The notes under the pieces are model-generated. The model saw only the letters and a program-made list of their open reading frames with translations. It did no database searches and was not told where the DNA came from. The position numbers and the translations under genes are program-made. Shown piece after piece: positions 6,381 through 15,516 of a DNA stretch of 36,126 nt. The stretch spans positions 1 through 36,126 of the forward strand of contig JAQVWU010000001.1 in assembly GCA_028709565.1 (NCBI GenBank), written 5' to 3'. This DNA comes from Eubacteriales bacterium (GTDB lineage: Bacteria > Bacillota > Clostridia > Oscillospirales > CAG-272). The first letter of the stretch is position 1. Every line of letters starts with the position of its first letter.

Positions 6381-8054
6381 ATGAAATCCGATATTAAAAT
6401 TGCCCAGAGTGCCAATCTGCTGCCTATAAATGAAATCGCGTCAAACCTGGGCATAAATGACGATGAACTTGAATTATATGGTAAATATAAGGCAAAAATA
6501 ACAGACGATTATATGCTGCGCAATGCCGATAAACCGGACGGAAAACTGGTATTGGTTACCGCTATCAGTCCTACTCCGGCAGGAGAAGGAAAAACCACCA
6601 CTACGGTAGGACTCGGACAGGCGATGCGTAAAATAGGAAAGAACGCGGTTATCGCGCTGCGCGAACCTTCTCTGGGACCTGTTTTCGGTATTAAGGGCGG
6701 AGCCGCGGGCGGCGGTTATTCACAGGTTCTTCCGATGGAAGATATCAACCTGCATTTTACCGGCGATTTTCACGCAATAACAGCCGCTAATAATCTGCTT
6801 TGCGCCGTTATCGACAACCACATTCAACAGGGCAATGAATTGAATATAGACCAGCGCCGTATACTTTTTAACCGTGTTACCGACACAAATGACCGTGCGC
6901 TGCGTAATATTATAATAGGATTAGGCACCAAGGCTGACGGCATCCCCCGTGAAGATCATTTCACCATAACGGTAGCCAGCGAGGTTATGGCAATCCTGTG
7001 CCTTTCTGATTCAATAAGTGATTTAAAGAAAAGGCTCGGTGAAATATTCATTGCCTATACAATCGACGGAAAACCGGTATTTGCGCGAGACCTTAATGTT
7101 CAGGGGGCTATGGCCGCTTTGCTGCGCGACGCTCTCAAACCCAATCTGGTGCAGACAATTGAAAACACACCTGCATTGATTCACGGCGGTCCTTTCGCAA
7201 ATATAGCCCACGGATGCAACTCGGTCCGGGCTACCAAAACGGCGCTTAAACTGGCTGATTACGCCATAACCGAGGCGGGATTCGGCGCCGATTTGGGTGC
7301 GGAAAAGTTTTTTGATATAAAATGCCGGATGGCCGGTTTGAGGCCGTCAGCGGTTGTGCTTGTCGCCACTATACGCGCCCTGAAGTATCATGGCGGGGTT
7401 CCAAAAAGCAACCTTAATAAAGAAAATTTAAAGGCGATTAAACGCGGCGTATGCAATCTTGAGGCGCATGTCGATAATATTGCCAAATTCGGTTTGCCGG
7501 TTGTCGTCGCGCTAAATCGTTTTGAAACCGACACGGAAGCCGAAATCGAGCTTACCGGCAGTATATGCGCCGAAATGGGTGTGGAAATGGCGGTATCCGA
7601 TATGTTTGTCAGAGGCGGAGAGGGCGGTATCGAACTTGCCGAAAAGGTTGTGAAAGCCTGTGATGCGCCCAATGATTTCAGATATTTATACGCGGACGAA
7701 TTGTCGATAGAAGAAAAGATAGAAACAATCGCAACCGAAATATACGGTGCTTCCGGTGTAAAATATGACGATATCGCCGGGAAGGCGATAAAGGCGATAA
7801 AGGCAATCGATCCGATATATTCTGCCTACCCTGTGTGCATGGCAAAAACACAATATTCGCTCTCGGATAATCCGGCTCTCATAGGACGTCCCGGCGATTA
7901 TGTGTTAAACGTACGGGATATCCGGCTCTCGGCGGGCGCGCATTTTATTGTTGTATTGACCGGAACGATAATGACTATGCCCGGTCTGCCTAAAAGCCCC
8001 GCCGCCTATAAAATAGACATTGATGACAACGGAAACATTTCCGGTTTGTTTTAA
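6381..8054 (+). CDS. fhs: Formate--tetrahydrofolate ligase
   Basis: The 557-residue protein matches the family length. It shows the ATP-binding loop PTPAGEGKTT (64-73), EPSLGPVFGIKGGAAGGGYSQ-type residues near 95-115, and DLNVQGAMAALLRDA in the middle. The enzyme joins formate to tetrahydrofolate with ATP hydrolysis, giving 10-formyl-THF for purine synthesis, fMet-tRNA formylation or the methyl branch of acetogenesis; it acts in the cytoplasm. GGAGG (6368-6372) lies 8 nt before the ATG. It heads a plus-strand operon with tsaE, tsaB and rpiB. Near residues 469-477 a short in-frame 9-nt tandem repeat encodes Lys-Ala-Ile units. Without other Wood-Ljungdahl genes in view, acetogenesis cannot be claimed. 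Confidence 0.97.
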   Translation: MKSDIKIAQSANLLPINEIASNLGINDDELELYGKYKAKITDDYMLRNADKPDGKLVLVTAISPTPAGEGKTTTTVGLGQAMRKIGKNAVIALREPSLGPVFGIKGGAAGGGYSQVLPMEDINLHFTGDFHAITAANNLLCAVIDNHIQQGNELNIDQRRILFNRVTDTNDRALRNIIIGLGTKADGIPREDHFTITVASEVMAILCLSDSISDLKKRLGEIFIAYTIDGKPVFARDLNVQGAMAALLRDALKPNLVQTIENTPALIHGGPFANIAHGCNSVRATKTALKLADYAITEAGFGADLGAEKFFDIKCRMAGLRPSAVVLVATIRALKYHGGVPKSNLNKENLKAIKRGVCNLEAHVDNIAKFGLPVVVALNRFETDTEAEIELTGSICAEMGVEMAVSDMFVRGGEGGIELAEKVVKACDAPNDFRYLYADELSIEEKIETIATEIYGASGVKYDDIAGKAIKAIKAIDPIYSAYPVCMAKTQYSLSDNPALIGRPGDYVLNVRDIRLSAGAHFIVVLTGTIMTMPGLPKSPAAYKIDIDDNGNISGLF

Positions 8055-8059
8055 TTTTA

Positions 8060-8527
8060 ATGGATTTGGTTTTTGAGATATTATCCGAAAGCGCAGCGGA
8101 TACAGAATCGGCAGGTAAAAACCTTGCGCGGTTACTAACCGACCGGGAGGGTGACCTTCCAAACTTTATCGCTATGTACGGCGGATTGGGCGCGGGCAAA
8201 ACCGCGTTTGTCCGGGGTCTGGCATCCGTTTTAACACCTGAATCGCACGTTACCAGCCCCACATATGCGATACTGAATGTATACGAAGGCAATAGCTGTA
8301 CCCTTTATCATCTGGACCTCTATCGTATTACCGGTGAAGATGATCTGTATTCGGTGGGTTTTGACGAATTGTTCGGCGTGAATCCATATCCCAAAAAGGT
8401 CGTTATTGCCGCGGAATGGTGCGAAAATATACCCGGTTCGCTTCCCGACAGATATATCAGCGTCACGTTTGGCAAAAGCGGCGAAAACAAACGGCTTATC
8501 AGGGCGGCAATAATCGACCGCGGTTAA
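8060..8527 (+). CDS. tsaE: tRNA t6A biosynthesis ATPase TsaE
   Basis: The 155-residue protein has the TsaE hallmarks: Walker A GGLGAGKT (41-48), SPTYAILNVY (about 75-84), HLDLYR (about 93-98), and AEWCENI near 123-129. TsaE is the ATPase partner of TsaB-TsaD in making N6-threonylcarbamoyladenosine at position 37 of ANN-decoding tRNAs. It starts 5 nt after the fhs stop. No clear ribosome binding site is present, so its translation probably depends on ribosomes finishing fhs. tsaB follows 47 nt downstream, supporting the assignment. tsaD is not in the window. Confidence 0.94.
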   Translation: MDLVFEILSESAADTESAGKNLARLLTDREGDLPNFIAMYGGLGAGKTAFVRGLASVLTPESHVTSPTYAILNVYEGNSCTLYHLDLYRITGEDDLYSVGFDELFGVNPYPKKVVIAAEWCENIPGSLPDRYISVTFGKSGENKRLIRAAIIDRG

Positions 8528-8574
8528 TATACTAAATATGCCATTATACGCTTAACAGAAAGTGGTTTTATAAT

Positions 8575-9288
8575 ATGCTGATATTCGCCATAGATACTAC
8601 AGCGACAACCGCATCGGCGGCTTTAACAGAAGACACAAAACTGATTGCTCAGTTTTCGATAAATAAAATCAACACGCACAGCGAAACACTGCTCCCGATG
8701 GTGAAATCCATATTTGACAACCTGAACGTCAATATCTCCGATATTGACCTGCTCGCCTGTTCGGAGGGGCCCGGTTCCTTTACCGGGGTGAGAATTGGGG
8801 TCGCCACAATAAAAGGGTTGGCATTCGGGTCAAATACAGCTTGCTGCGGTGTTTCAACGCTTGAGGCGCTTGCGTTTAATCTTGAAAATACAGCGCAAGA
8901 TGCTGTTGTCTGTCCGGTTATGGACGCGCGCCGCAGCCGGGTATATAACGCGCTCTTCCGCAACGGTGAACGCCTCGCTCCGGACCGTATAATTGCGCTC
9001 CCGGAACTTTTGAATGAACTAAAAAAACATGATGCGCCTGTCTATTTTACCGGCGACGGTTATAGCCTGGCACATGAGAACATCATGCTTCCTAATATAC
9101 GAAATACACCGGAACTGCTTCGGTATCAAAGCGCGTATTCGGTGGCGGTTGTTGCGTACCGAAAATATAATCTGTCCTCAACCCGCTGCTCCGATATTGA
9201 TCTGTCACCGGTTTATCTGCGGCAGTCACAGGCGGAACGTACAGCCCAAAAGCAAAAAAACTTAAATACGCAACAGAAAGAAGGATAA
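8575..9288 (+). CDS. tsaB: tRNA t6A biosynthesis scaffold protein TsaB
   Basis: The 237-residue protein begins with the ASKHA-fold strand ILAIDT-like (residues 2-8). It contains SEGPGSFTGVRIG (about 62-74), the family signature. TsaB is the inactive TsaD paralogue that dimerises with TsaD and recruits TsaE for tRNA t6A modification. The ribosome binding site AGAAAGTGG is weak. It overlaps no neighbour and is followed only 2 nt later by rpiB. The usual neighbour rimI is absent; rpiB occupies that place. Confidence 0.94.
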   Translation: MLIFAIDTTATTASAALTEDTKLIAQFSINKINTHSETLLPMVKSIFDNLNVNISDIDLLACSEGPGSFTGVRIGVATIKGLAFGSNTACCGVSTLEALAFNLENTAQDAVVCPVMDARRSRVYNALFRNGERLAPDRIIALPELLNELKKHDAPVYFTGDGYSLAHENIMLPNIRNTPELLRYQSAYSVAVVAYRKYNLSSTRCSDIDLSPVYLRQSQAERTAQKQKNLNTQQKEG

Positions 9289-9290
9289 CT

Positions 9291-9734
9291 ATGCCCTTAA
9301 AAATCGCCATAGCATCCGACCACGGCGGCTATGAATTAAAAGAAAAAATCAAGCTTCATCTCAATAAACGCAATATTGAATTTTCCGATTTCGGAACCGA
9401 AAGCATAAACTCGGTAAATTATCCCGATTATGCTCATATTGTTTGTGAAGCGATAAACAAAGATGGGTATAAGCTGGGGATTTTAGTCTGTGGCACAGGC
9501 ATAGGCATGTCTATCGCAGCCAATAAGCACAAAGGGATACGCGCGGCCTGCTGTTCAGACACCTACAGCTCGCGTCTCTCCCGCATGCATAACGACGCCA
9601 ATGTATTGTGTCTGGGCGGCAGAGTTGTCGGTGACGCGCTTGCCAATGATATTGTAGACCAGTTTCTTAACAATGAATTTGAAGGCGGAAGACATGCCGA
9701 TCGCATATCAATGTATCCGGATACCGACAGATAA
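9291..9734 (+). CDS. rpiB: Ribose-5-phosphate isomerase B
   Basis: The 147-residue protein is typical of the RpiB/LacAB family. It has IAIASDHGGYELK at residues 5-17 (Asp10, His11), the catalytic cysteine in CGTGIGMSIAANK (Cys67), and RMHNDANVLCLGGR near 98-111. It interconverts ribulose-5-phosphate and ribose-5-phosphate in the pentose phosphate pathway. AAGAAGG lies just before the ATG, inside the end of tsaB. It is the last gene of the fhs operon, closed by a strong terminator. LacA/LacB-type sugar isomerases are related, but length and motifs favour RpiB. Confidence 0.93.
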   Translation: MPLKIAIASDHGGYELKEKIKLHLNKRNIEFSDFGTESINSVNYPDYAHIVCEAINKDGYKLGILVCGTGIGMSIAANKHKGIRAACCSDTYSSRLSRMHNDANVLCLGGRVVGDALANDIVDQFLNNEFEGGRHADRISMYPDTDR

Positions 9735-9743
9735 AATTAACGG

Positions 9744-9776
9744 AAGACGTTCCGCGGGTTATACGGAACGTCTTTT
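9744..9776 (+). terminator. Intrinsic terminator of the fhs-tsaE-tsaB-rpiB operon
   Basis: An 11-bp perfect stem AAGACGTTCCG / CGGAACGTCTT with a 9-nt loop is followed by TTTT. It lies between rpiB and the convergent cotH-like gene and may serve both. Confidence 0.88.
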
Positions 9777-9777
9777 A

Positions 9778-11397
9778 TTATCTGTTTATTTTTTCTATAT
9801 AATCATCCAGAAACTTCATGCGGCCTTTAATGAAATTTTTGATATAGCCGTTGTCGTCATAAACGTGTCCTCCGGACGGCCATCGCTGGACCTCACGGTC
9901 CCATGTACCCGATGATTTTAATTCATCGGTAAGTTCGCTGACCCGATTGATAAGAGCGTCATCGGACAATACGCCTCGGCGAAGCGATCTCCACTTATTT
10001 GATAATTTTTTTCTGGCACCGTTTACATCGCTGAGTATTATCCTATTTGGCAGAACTCCTGCACCGATAAACTCTGTGAGCTCCTTTTCCCTGTATTGCC
10101 AAAACAACGGGGCATCGGCATCCCATGTGACACCCCAGGATAGATCGCAGTCCCATGGGCACAGGAGCGCCGTATAACCGGAATAGTTGCGCTTAAATGT
10201 CATAAACATATTTTTCCAGCCGTTGTCCTCACCGCTTATAACATTCACCAGTATCCAATAATCCAAAACATTATCTATATCTACGACTTTTGCTATTTCT
10301 TTCATAAAAACATCGTCGTCCGATTCAAATATAAGTCCGACAAGGTCGGCGACAATATTCCAACTGGCTTCATCCGGCTCATCGGGATGTTTCATAAATA
10401 TCGAATCAACCGAACGCGCCGACGCCGATTCCCTTATTTCCGCGGCTTTCGGAATTTCCCAGCTTTCGATTTTGCATAAGATTTCGCTCTGAACGTCATC
10501 TATCTTCTGTTGTTTTTTATCAACCGGAACAACAAGTCCGTATAATCCCCAATAACGTCCGTTTAAAATCAATTCTATATATTTTATCTGCGGTCCATTA
10601 TGTAATCCGAAATTATTGTTTTTCGCCGCGAATGCCGACCATAAATCATATGACAGGCGGTCACGGATTTTTGACTCATCCGTATAGATGGCAAGCAATA
10701 CCCAGTCATCATCATTACGCATACCGAGCAGATTCATATCGTTCTTTTTTCCGTCGGCCACCAGATTCATCTTATAACTGACTTTGGGAAACGCTCTCGA
10801 CGAACCGCCTCTGACGTTTATTAAAATATCTGATTTTTGTTTTGTCCCAGCATCGGTAAGCGTCATAAATCCTTCGGATATATCGGGCGTGATCGGATAG
10901 TTATAATCAACTACCGTGCCGCTGTTATCAATTGTCATCACGGGCATATACGTGAATATTAATCGGCATAACAAATATTGTGTATTATTATAAGCAAACA
11001 GTTTATAATTTTTTCCGGCAGATATTATTTCCTCAAGAGATAATTCAAGTTCCGTGTTTTCTAAAATTTTCAAAGATACTGCTGTACCTGCACTGTGGGT
11101 CAGTTTATATTTATTCAGATTATCACCACTGGCGACGGTTATATAATAAACATTATTTTCACTGTCATAAGGAATCTGTATATCGTTTATATACAAGTCA
11201 CCGATTATGTTATCGGTTGTCTGTTCGTTCTCAACACATATTTTCGTGTAATCATCGATTTTCATGACCTCAATACCCATAACTTTACTTTCCGTTATAG
11301 TGTTGCCGTATTGATTACCGCCTATATCGTCCGAGCAGGCAAACAACACAGAAAACAATAATAAAGCTATGAAAATAAGAACTTTAATTTTTTTCAT
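9778..11397 (-). CDS. CotH kinase family lipoprotein
   Basis: The 539-residue protein starts with a lipoprotein signal: KKIK, a hydrophobic stretch to residue 19, and the lipobox LFAC with Cys21, so it is anchored outside the membrane. The CotH kinase domain covers about residues 145-539. It shows RGGSSRAFPKVSYKMNL (196-212), DDDWVLLA (229-236), YIELILNGRYWGLYGL (273-288) and PWDCDLSWG (414-422), which carries the expected metal-binding aspartates. In Bacillus, CotH phosphorylates spore coat proteins; many bacterial homologues are extracellular with unknown targets. The nearest GAGG is 14 nt upstream, longer than ideal. It is the last gene of the minus-strand metK-recD2-comF-MreB-like run, 64 nt after its neighbour. 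The substrate is unknown. Confidence 0.85.
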   Translation of the reverse strand: MKKIKVLIFIALLLFSVLFACSDDIGGNQYGNTITESKVMGIEVMKIDDYTKICVENEQTTDNIIGDLYINDIQIPYDSENNVYYITVASGDNLNKYKLTHSAGTAVSLKILENTELELSLEEIISAGKNYKLFAYNNTQYLLCRLIFTYMPVMTIDNSGTVVDYNYPITPDISEGFMTLTDAGTKQKSDILINVRGGSSRAFPKVSYKMNLVADGKKNDMNLLGMRNDDDWVLLAIYTDESKIRDRLSYDLWSAFAAKNNNFGLHNGPQIKYIELILNGRYWGLYGLVVPVDKKQQKIDDVQSEILCKIESWEIPKAAEIRESASARSVDSIFMKHPDEPDEASWNIVADLVGLIFESDDDVFMKEIAKVVDIDNVLDYWILVNVISGEDNGWKNMFMTFKRNYSGYTALLCPWDCDLSWGVTWDADAPLFWQYREKELTEFIGAGVLPNRIILSDVNGARKKLSNKWRSLRRGVLSDDALINRVSELTDELKSSGTWDREVQRWPSGGHVYDDNGYIKNFIKGRMKFLDDYIEKINR

Positions 11398-11461
11398 TTA
11401 GTTTTTACAATCCTCATTAGGCATATACCCCTGTCCTGCGACCACAGAAATCAAGTTATCC

Positions 11462-12442
11462 TTATGCCAGTTCCGATAATCGGTCAAGAAAGCTTCCGAC
11501 TCCCATAATAGCGCATATCGGCGGATTATCAGCCAGTTCTGTTTTAATTCCCGTTGCCTCTCCAATCAATCGGGATAAGCCGGGCAGCATAGCGCCTCCT
11601 CCGGTCAGGGTGATTCCGTTTTTTTTGATATCAGCGATAAGCTCGGGGGGTGTTTTTTCAAGAAGAGATACCGCCGCGCCCGCAATCATATCGGCCTCAA
11701 CGGTCAGCGCTTCGGCAATCTCATTCTGCGATAAAGATATGGTTCTGGGAAGTCCGTCGTAATATCCGATACCATGAACTTTTATTTCAGGCTGCCGGTC
11801 AGATTGTTGTATAATACCGATTGCTTTTTTAAGCTCTTCCGCAGTCTCTTCGCGGACGGTCAGATTATGACTTTTACAAAGATAAGATATAACAGCTTCG
11901 TCGCAGCTGTCACCGGCGGTTTGCAACAATTCGGATACAATAACTTTATTAAGCGATATAACACTGATAGCAGTCATATGACCGCCTATGTTAATAACCA
12001 TATTTCCGCTTGGCAGCGAAATGTCAAGTCCCGCGCCTGAAGCAGCAGCTATCGTCTCATCTATCAGATATACCTTTTTTATGCCTGCCGCAAGAACGGC
12101 TTCAGTAACCAACCGCTCTTCTCCTTGAGACAAATCCGACGGAACACTGATTGCCGCCCGCGGTTTGAAAATTCGTGAACCGCATACTTTCCTGACAAAA
12201 AAAGCGAGCATTTTGGTCAGAATATCATACTGTATGTTAATTCCGTTACGAAACGGTCGTAAAATCGCAATATTACCCGGTGTGCGCCCTGTAAGAAGTC
12301 TGGCTTCCTCCCCGATTTTTACAATATTACCACTGTCTTTATCAATTGCGATAATTGACGGTTCGTTTAACGCAATCCCCTGTCCTTTCAAATATACCGA
12401 TACAGTTGAGGCGCCTATATCTATCCCTATATCTTTACCCAT
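11462..12442 (-). CDS. MreB-family actin-like protein with altered phosphate-2 motif
   Basis: The 326-residue protein aligns by eye with MreB/Mbl over its whole length. It has phosphate-1 motif GIDIGASTVSVYLKGQGI (6-23), the hinge/catalytic region YLIDETIAAASGAG (125-138), and adenosine motif GITLTGGGAMLPGL near 290-303. The phosphate-2 motif, normally DIGGGTT, reads NIGGHMT (151-157): the conserved Asp is Asn151 and the third Gly is His155. MreB proteins form membrane-bound filaments that guide wall synthesis. This one may bind ATP without normal hydrolysis, which is inference. Start ATG 12442 has AAGGAGA 5 nt upstream, overlapping the comF stop; a 39-residue upstream extension lies within comF and is not supported. 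No mreC/mreD follows, so it is probably a paralogue rather than the main MreB. Confidence 0.85.
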   Translation of the reverse strand: MGKDIGIDIGASTVSVYLKGQGIALNEPSIIAIDKDSGNIVKIGEEARLLTGRTPGNIAILRPFRNGINIQYDILTKMLAFFVRKVCGSRIFKPRAAISVPSDLSQGEERLVTEAVLAAGIKKVYLIDETIAAASGAGLDISLPSGNMVINIGGHMTAISVISLNKVIVSELLQTAGDSCDEAVISYLCKSHNLTVREETAEELKKAIGIIQQSDRQPEIKVHGIGYYDGLPRTISLSQNEIAEALTVEADMIAGAAVSLLEKTPPELIADIKKNGITLTGGGAMLPGLSRLIGEATGIKTELADNPPICAIMGVGSFLDRLSELA

Positions 12443-12452
12443 GTAAATCTCC

Positions 12453-13169
12453 TTAGCTTTTAACAGTTTTAGCGATAACAGCGCAATCGACATTTTTCGC
12501 ACCGTTGTCTGTGAGCAGCTTCGCGCATGCGGCCAGGGTCGCTCCTGTTGTATAAACATCGTCTATCAATATACATCGTTTCCCGTAAAACTTTATTATG
12601 TTTTTCTTTTTAATATAATAGGCATTTAAAGCGTTAAGCCTTCGATCTTCCAAAGTAAGTTTTTTTTGCTGAATGAGACGCCGGCCGGATTTATAACTCA
12701 GGACATTAAAATAATCCAGATTCATCATGTCTGATACGCTGTGTGCCAGTAATGCGGCTTGATCGAACCCGTATTTAATAATTGCCTTACGGGAACGGGG
12801 TACATTAATTATTATTGTGTTACGGGGAATTTGGTGATAATGCTTTTTTAGAGTTTCCGCCAAATTAAAAGCCAAAAAATTATATATATCTCTTGAGTTA
12901 TGTCTTTTTAAAGCAAGAATCATCGATTTTGACGGTGTGTCGCGGTTTATCCGGTAATATGTTAAATATATCAACGACATTTGATTCTTTATATCCGAAA
13001 CCGGGTTCAGAGAAACTTCTTCACACTCCCTTAACCAACCGGAATAGCAGAGCGAACATAATTCAATTTCGTTCATTAAATCGATTGCGCAGCCGCAGAC
13101 CGCACACCTGCGGCCGTTTATAAATCTTAATATGTTGATTATTTTATTCATTTTACATATTTTTGTCAT
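12453..13169 (-). CDS. comF: ComF family phosphoribosyltransferase-like protein
   Basis: The protein (about 238 residues from ATG 13169) has an N-terminal zinc-finger pattern: Cys22, Cys25, Cys38 and Cys41. The C-terminal PRTase-type domain includes NVPRSRKAIIKYGFDQAALL and the PRPP-binding loop CILIDDVYTTGAT. ComF is needed for DNA uptake in competent Bacillus and lies next to DNA-processing genes in many genomes. No clear ribosome binding site is present. The ATG at 13169 is 17 nt after the recD2 stop and another lies at 13151, so the start is uncertain by six residues. Longer in-frame extensions run into recD2 and are unlikely. It is coupled with recD2 upstream and the MreB-like gene downstream (10-nt gap). 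Confidence 0.88.
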   Translation of the reverse strand: MTKICKMNKIINILRFINGRRCAVCGCAIDLMNEIELCSLCYSGWLRECEEVSLNPVSDIKNQMSLIYLTYYRINRDTPSKSMILALKRHNSRDIYNFLAFNLAETLKKHYHQIPRNTIIINVPRSRKAIIKYGFDQAALLAHSVSDMMNLDYFNVLSYKSGRRLIQQKKLTLEDRRLNALNAYYIKKKNIIKFYGKRCILIDDVYTTGATLAACAKLLTDNGAKNVDCAVIAKTVKS

Positions 13170-13185
13170 TTTAGTTATTTTATTT

Positions 13186-15516
13186 TCATTCGGCCTGCAC
13201 CGGGTTTGTTTTCTCAGAATCATATTCAATAACGGCAGCTTCGGAACATTCTGATTTTGCTGCTCGCAATTCATCATCGCGGATGTCAAGTGCGTTAAGT
13301 AATTCCGAAAGCCCGGAATAACGCTTAGCACGGCGATTATTATCAACCATAGCTGAAACGATATCACGTCTGCCGACCATTATAACCATCTCCTGCGCGC
13401 GCGTTACAGCAGTATAAAGCAGGTTGCGGGTCATTAGCTGAGGCGCGAAGCGATATATCGGAATAATCACCACGGGATACTCACTTCCCTGACTCTTGTG
13501 CACGGTTATAGCGTAGGCAAGCTCCAGTTCATCCAGCATATTGAACTCATAAACAGCGGCTCGTTCATCGAAATTTATTTTCACTGTCTCTTCTTCATAA
13601 TCAATCTGCGTTATAATGCCGATATCTCCGTTAAAAATACCGATGCCGTCCGTCTCATCTTTTTGCCATGTGATATTATAATTGTTTTTTATCTGCATGA
13701 CTTTATCGCCTTCACGCAGTATGACGTCATGAATCTTTTTCTCACGCTTTTTGGGTGATTCGGGATTGAGCGCCTTCTGCAGCATGTTGTTGAGCACCGC
13801 CGTTCCCGCACCGCCCTTGCGCGAGGGCGTAATTATCTGAATATCCGACTTTATTTTTTCGCCGTATGATTTCGGCAGACGGTTAAGGCACAGGTCGGCA
13901 ACCGTTCGCGCGATATTATTGTCATTTTCGCGGGGCAAAAAGAAAAAGTCGGTATCTTTATTGTTTAATTCGGGATATTCACCTGTATTTATAGCATGAG
14001 CATTGGTTATGATGAGACTCTGGGACGCCTGTCTGAATATTTCGGTTAATCTTACCGTTTTGAATTTCCCGGATGCTATTATATCATAAAGCACATTGCC
14101 CGCGCCCACCGAAGGAAGCTGATCGGAATCCCCTATAAGAATCAGCCGCGCTCCGGGTTTTATGGCTTTAAGTAATGAGGCTATCAAAGAAATATCTACC
14201 ATTGATGCCTCGTCTATGATTACAACGCGCTCGTCCAGGGTGTTGTTTTCGTTGCGTTTAAACCGCGGCCAGACATCGTCGGCGTATTCCATTTCAAGCA
14301 GACGGTGGATTGTCTTTGCTTCCCTCGCGGTCGCCTCAGACATACGTTTCGCGGCGCGCCCTGTCGGCGCGGTCAGGGCAATTTCGGTATCCAGTCTGTC
14401 AAATACACGCAGCACGGCTTTGATAACGGTGGTTTTACCGGTCCCGGGACCGCCGGTCAACACCATTACGCCGTTATTGACCGCGCTTGTAATCGCCTTT
14501 TTCTGCATGGCGGCGTATGATATTCCGCTTTCCAATTCGATCATGGAGATAAACCGGTCAATATCATCGATATCCAGTTTTGGGCACAGTTTATCAAGCA
14601 AGTCCAGTTTCTGTGCGGTATATATTTCAGCTTCATAGTAGTTATTGGCGTATATTACATTGATTCCACCGCGTTTAACACGTTTTACGTTATTTTCATC
14701 ACAAAGTTTGTTCAACGCGTCCTCAGCCATATCTGCCGTTATATCCAGCATCCTTACCGTAAGCGAAATAAGGCCGGATTCGGGAATAAAAACATGTCCG
14801 TTGCGCGACGCGTTAAAAGTTAATAAATATTTTATACCGGCTTTAATGCGATATAATGAATTTTTATCCACCCCCAGTGATGCGGCTATTTTATCGGCTC
14901 TCTCAAACCCGATACCGTATATATCGTCGCACAGCGAATATGGATTTTCCTTAATGATATCGACGGCGGAACCGCCCCATTTTTTATAAATCCGCAGAGC
15001 CGTTGCCGGTCCAAAATAATCGCGGCAAAACATCATAACCGAACGTACACCAAACTGACGCCGGAATTCCTCGGAAATAGCTTCGGCTTTCTTTTTGGAT
15101 ATGCCCGGTATTTCGGTAAGCCAGTCCGGATGGTTTTCCAATACATCAAAAGTTTCTTCACCGAAACGATCGATTATTTTACGTGCCGAAGCGGGACCGA
15201 TTCCTTTTATGGCACGCGAAGATAAATATTTAAGCATTGAGCTTTCGTTTGCGGGAAGTTGTTTTTCATAATATTCGACTTTAAACTGTCTGCCGAAGTT
15301 TGCGTGATTCTGCCATTGTCCCAATGCTTTTACCGTTTCGCCGGCTGATATATACGGCATTATCCCCACTATAGTGATAAGTTCCGCGTCGGATATCGAA
15401 AGTTCGCATACCGCGTAACCGTTTTCTTCGTTCTGATAAATTATATGCTCTACAATACCTTCGACCGTGAGCAGGTCTTTGCTGTCTTTTTCTTCTATAC
15501 CGGTATAATCCGTCAT
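13186..15516 (-). CDS. recD2: RecD-like ATP-dependent DNA helicase RecD2
   Basis: The 776-residue protein matches stand-alone RecD2. The N-terminal OB-like domain and helix-hairpin-helix repeats (SSRAIKGIGPASARKIIDRF near 99-118, EIPGISKKKAEAI near 135-147) precede the superfamily 1B helicase core. Walker A is GGPGTGKTT (355-363), Walker B is VIIDEAS (432-438), GDSDQLPSVGAGNVL is at about 462-476, and AYAITVHKSQGSEYP is at about 667-681. RecD2 unwinds DNA 5' to 3' and acts in repair and replication outside RecBCD. ATG 15516 has AAGGAT 8 nt upstream; the TTG at 15543 lacks a site. Proteins in this cluster (ComF next) fit DNA processing. A small ORF runs into its 5' end in another frame. Confidence 0.95.
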   Translation of the reverse strand: MTDYTGIEEKDSKDLLTVEGIVEHIIYQNEENGYAVCELSISDAELITIVGIMPYISAGETVKALGQWQNHANFGRQFKVEYYEKQLPANESSMLKYLSSRAIKGIGPASARKIIDRFGEETFDVLENHPDWLTEIPGISKKKAEAISEEFRRQFGVRSVMMFCRDYFGPATALRIYKKWGGSAVDIIKENPYSLCDDIYGIGFERADKIAASLGVDKNSLYRIKAGIKYLLTFNASRNGHVFIPESGLISLTVRMLDITADMAEDALNKLCDENNVKRVKRGGINVIYANNYYEAEIYTAQKLDLLDKLCPKLDIDDIDRFISMIELESGISYAAMQKKAITSAVNNGVMVLTGGPGTGKTTVIKAVLRVFDRLDTEIALTAPTGRAAKRMSEATAREAKTIHRLLEMEYADDVWPRFKRNENNTLDERVVIIDEASMVDISLIASLLKAIKPGARLILIGDSDQLPSVGAGNVLYDIIASGKFKTVRLTEIFRQASQSLIITNAHAINTGEYPELNNKDTDFFFLPRENDNNIARTVADLCLNRLPKSYGEKIKSDIQIITPSRKGGAGTAVLNNMLQKALNPESPKKREKKIHDVILREGDKVMQIKNNYNITWQKDETDGIGIFNGDIGIITQIDYEEETVKINFDERAAVYEFNMLDELELAYAITVHKSQGSEYPVVIIPIYRFAPQLMTRNLLYTAVTRAQEMVIMVGRRDIVSAMVDNNRRAKRYSGLSELLNALDIRDDELRAAKSECSEAAVIEYDSEKTNPVQAE

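Noticed and set aside
12443..12559. 39-residue N-terminal extension of the MreB-like protein
   Set aside because: It lies inside comF, lacks a binding site and is absent from the family.
14162..14638. 158-codon plus-strand ORF opposite recD2
   Set aside because: It lies wholly antisense to the conserved helicase core, shows no family features and has no binding site; a shadow frame.
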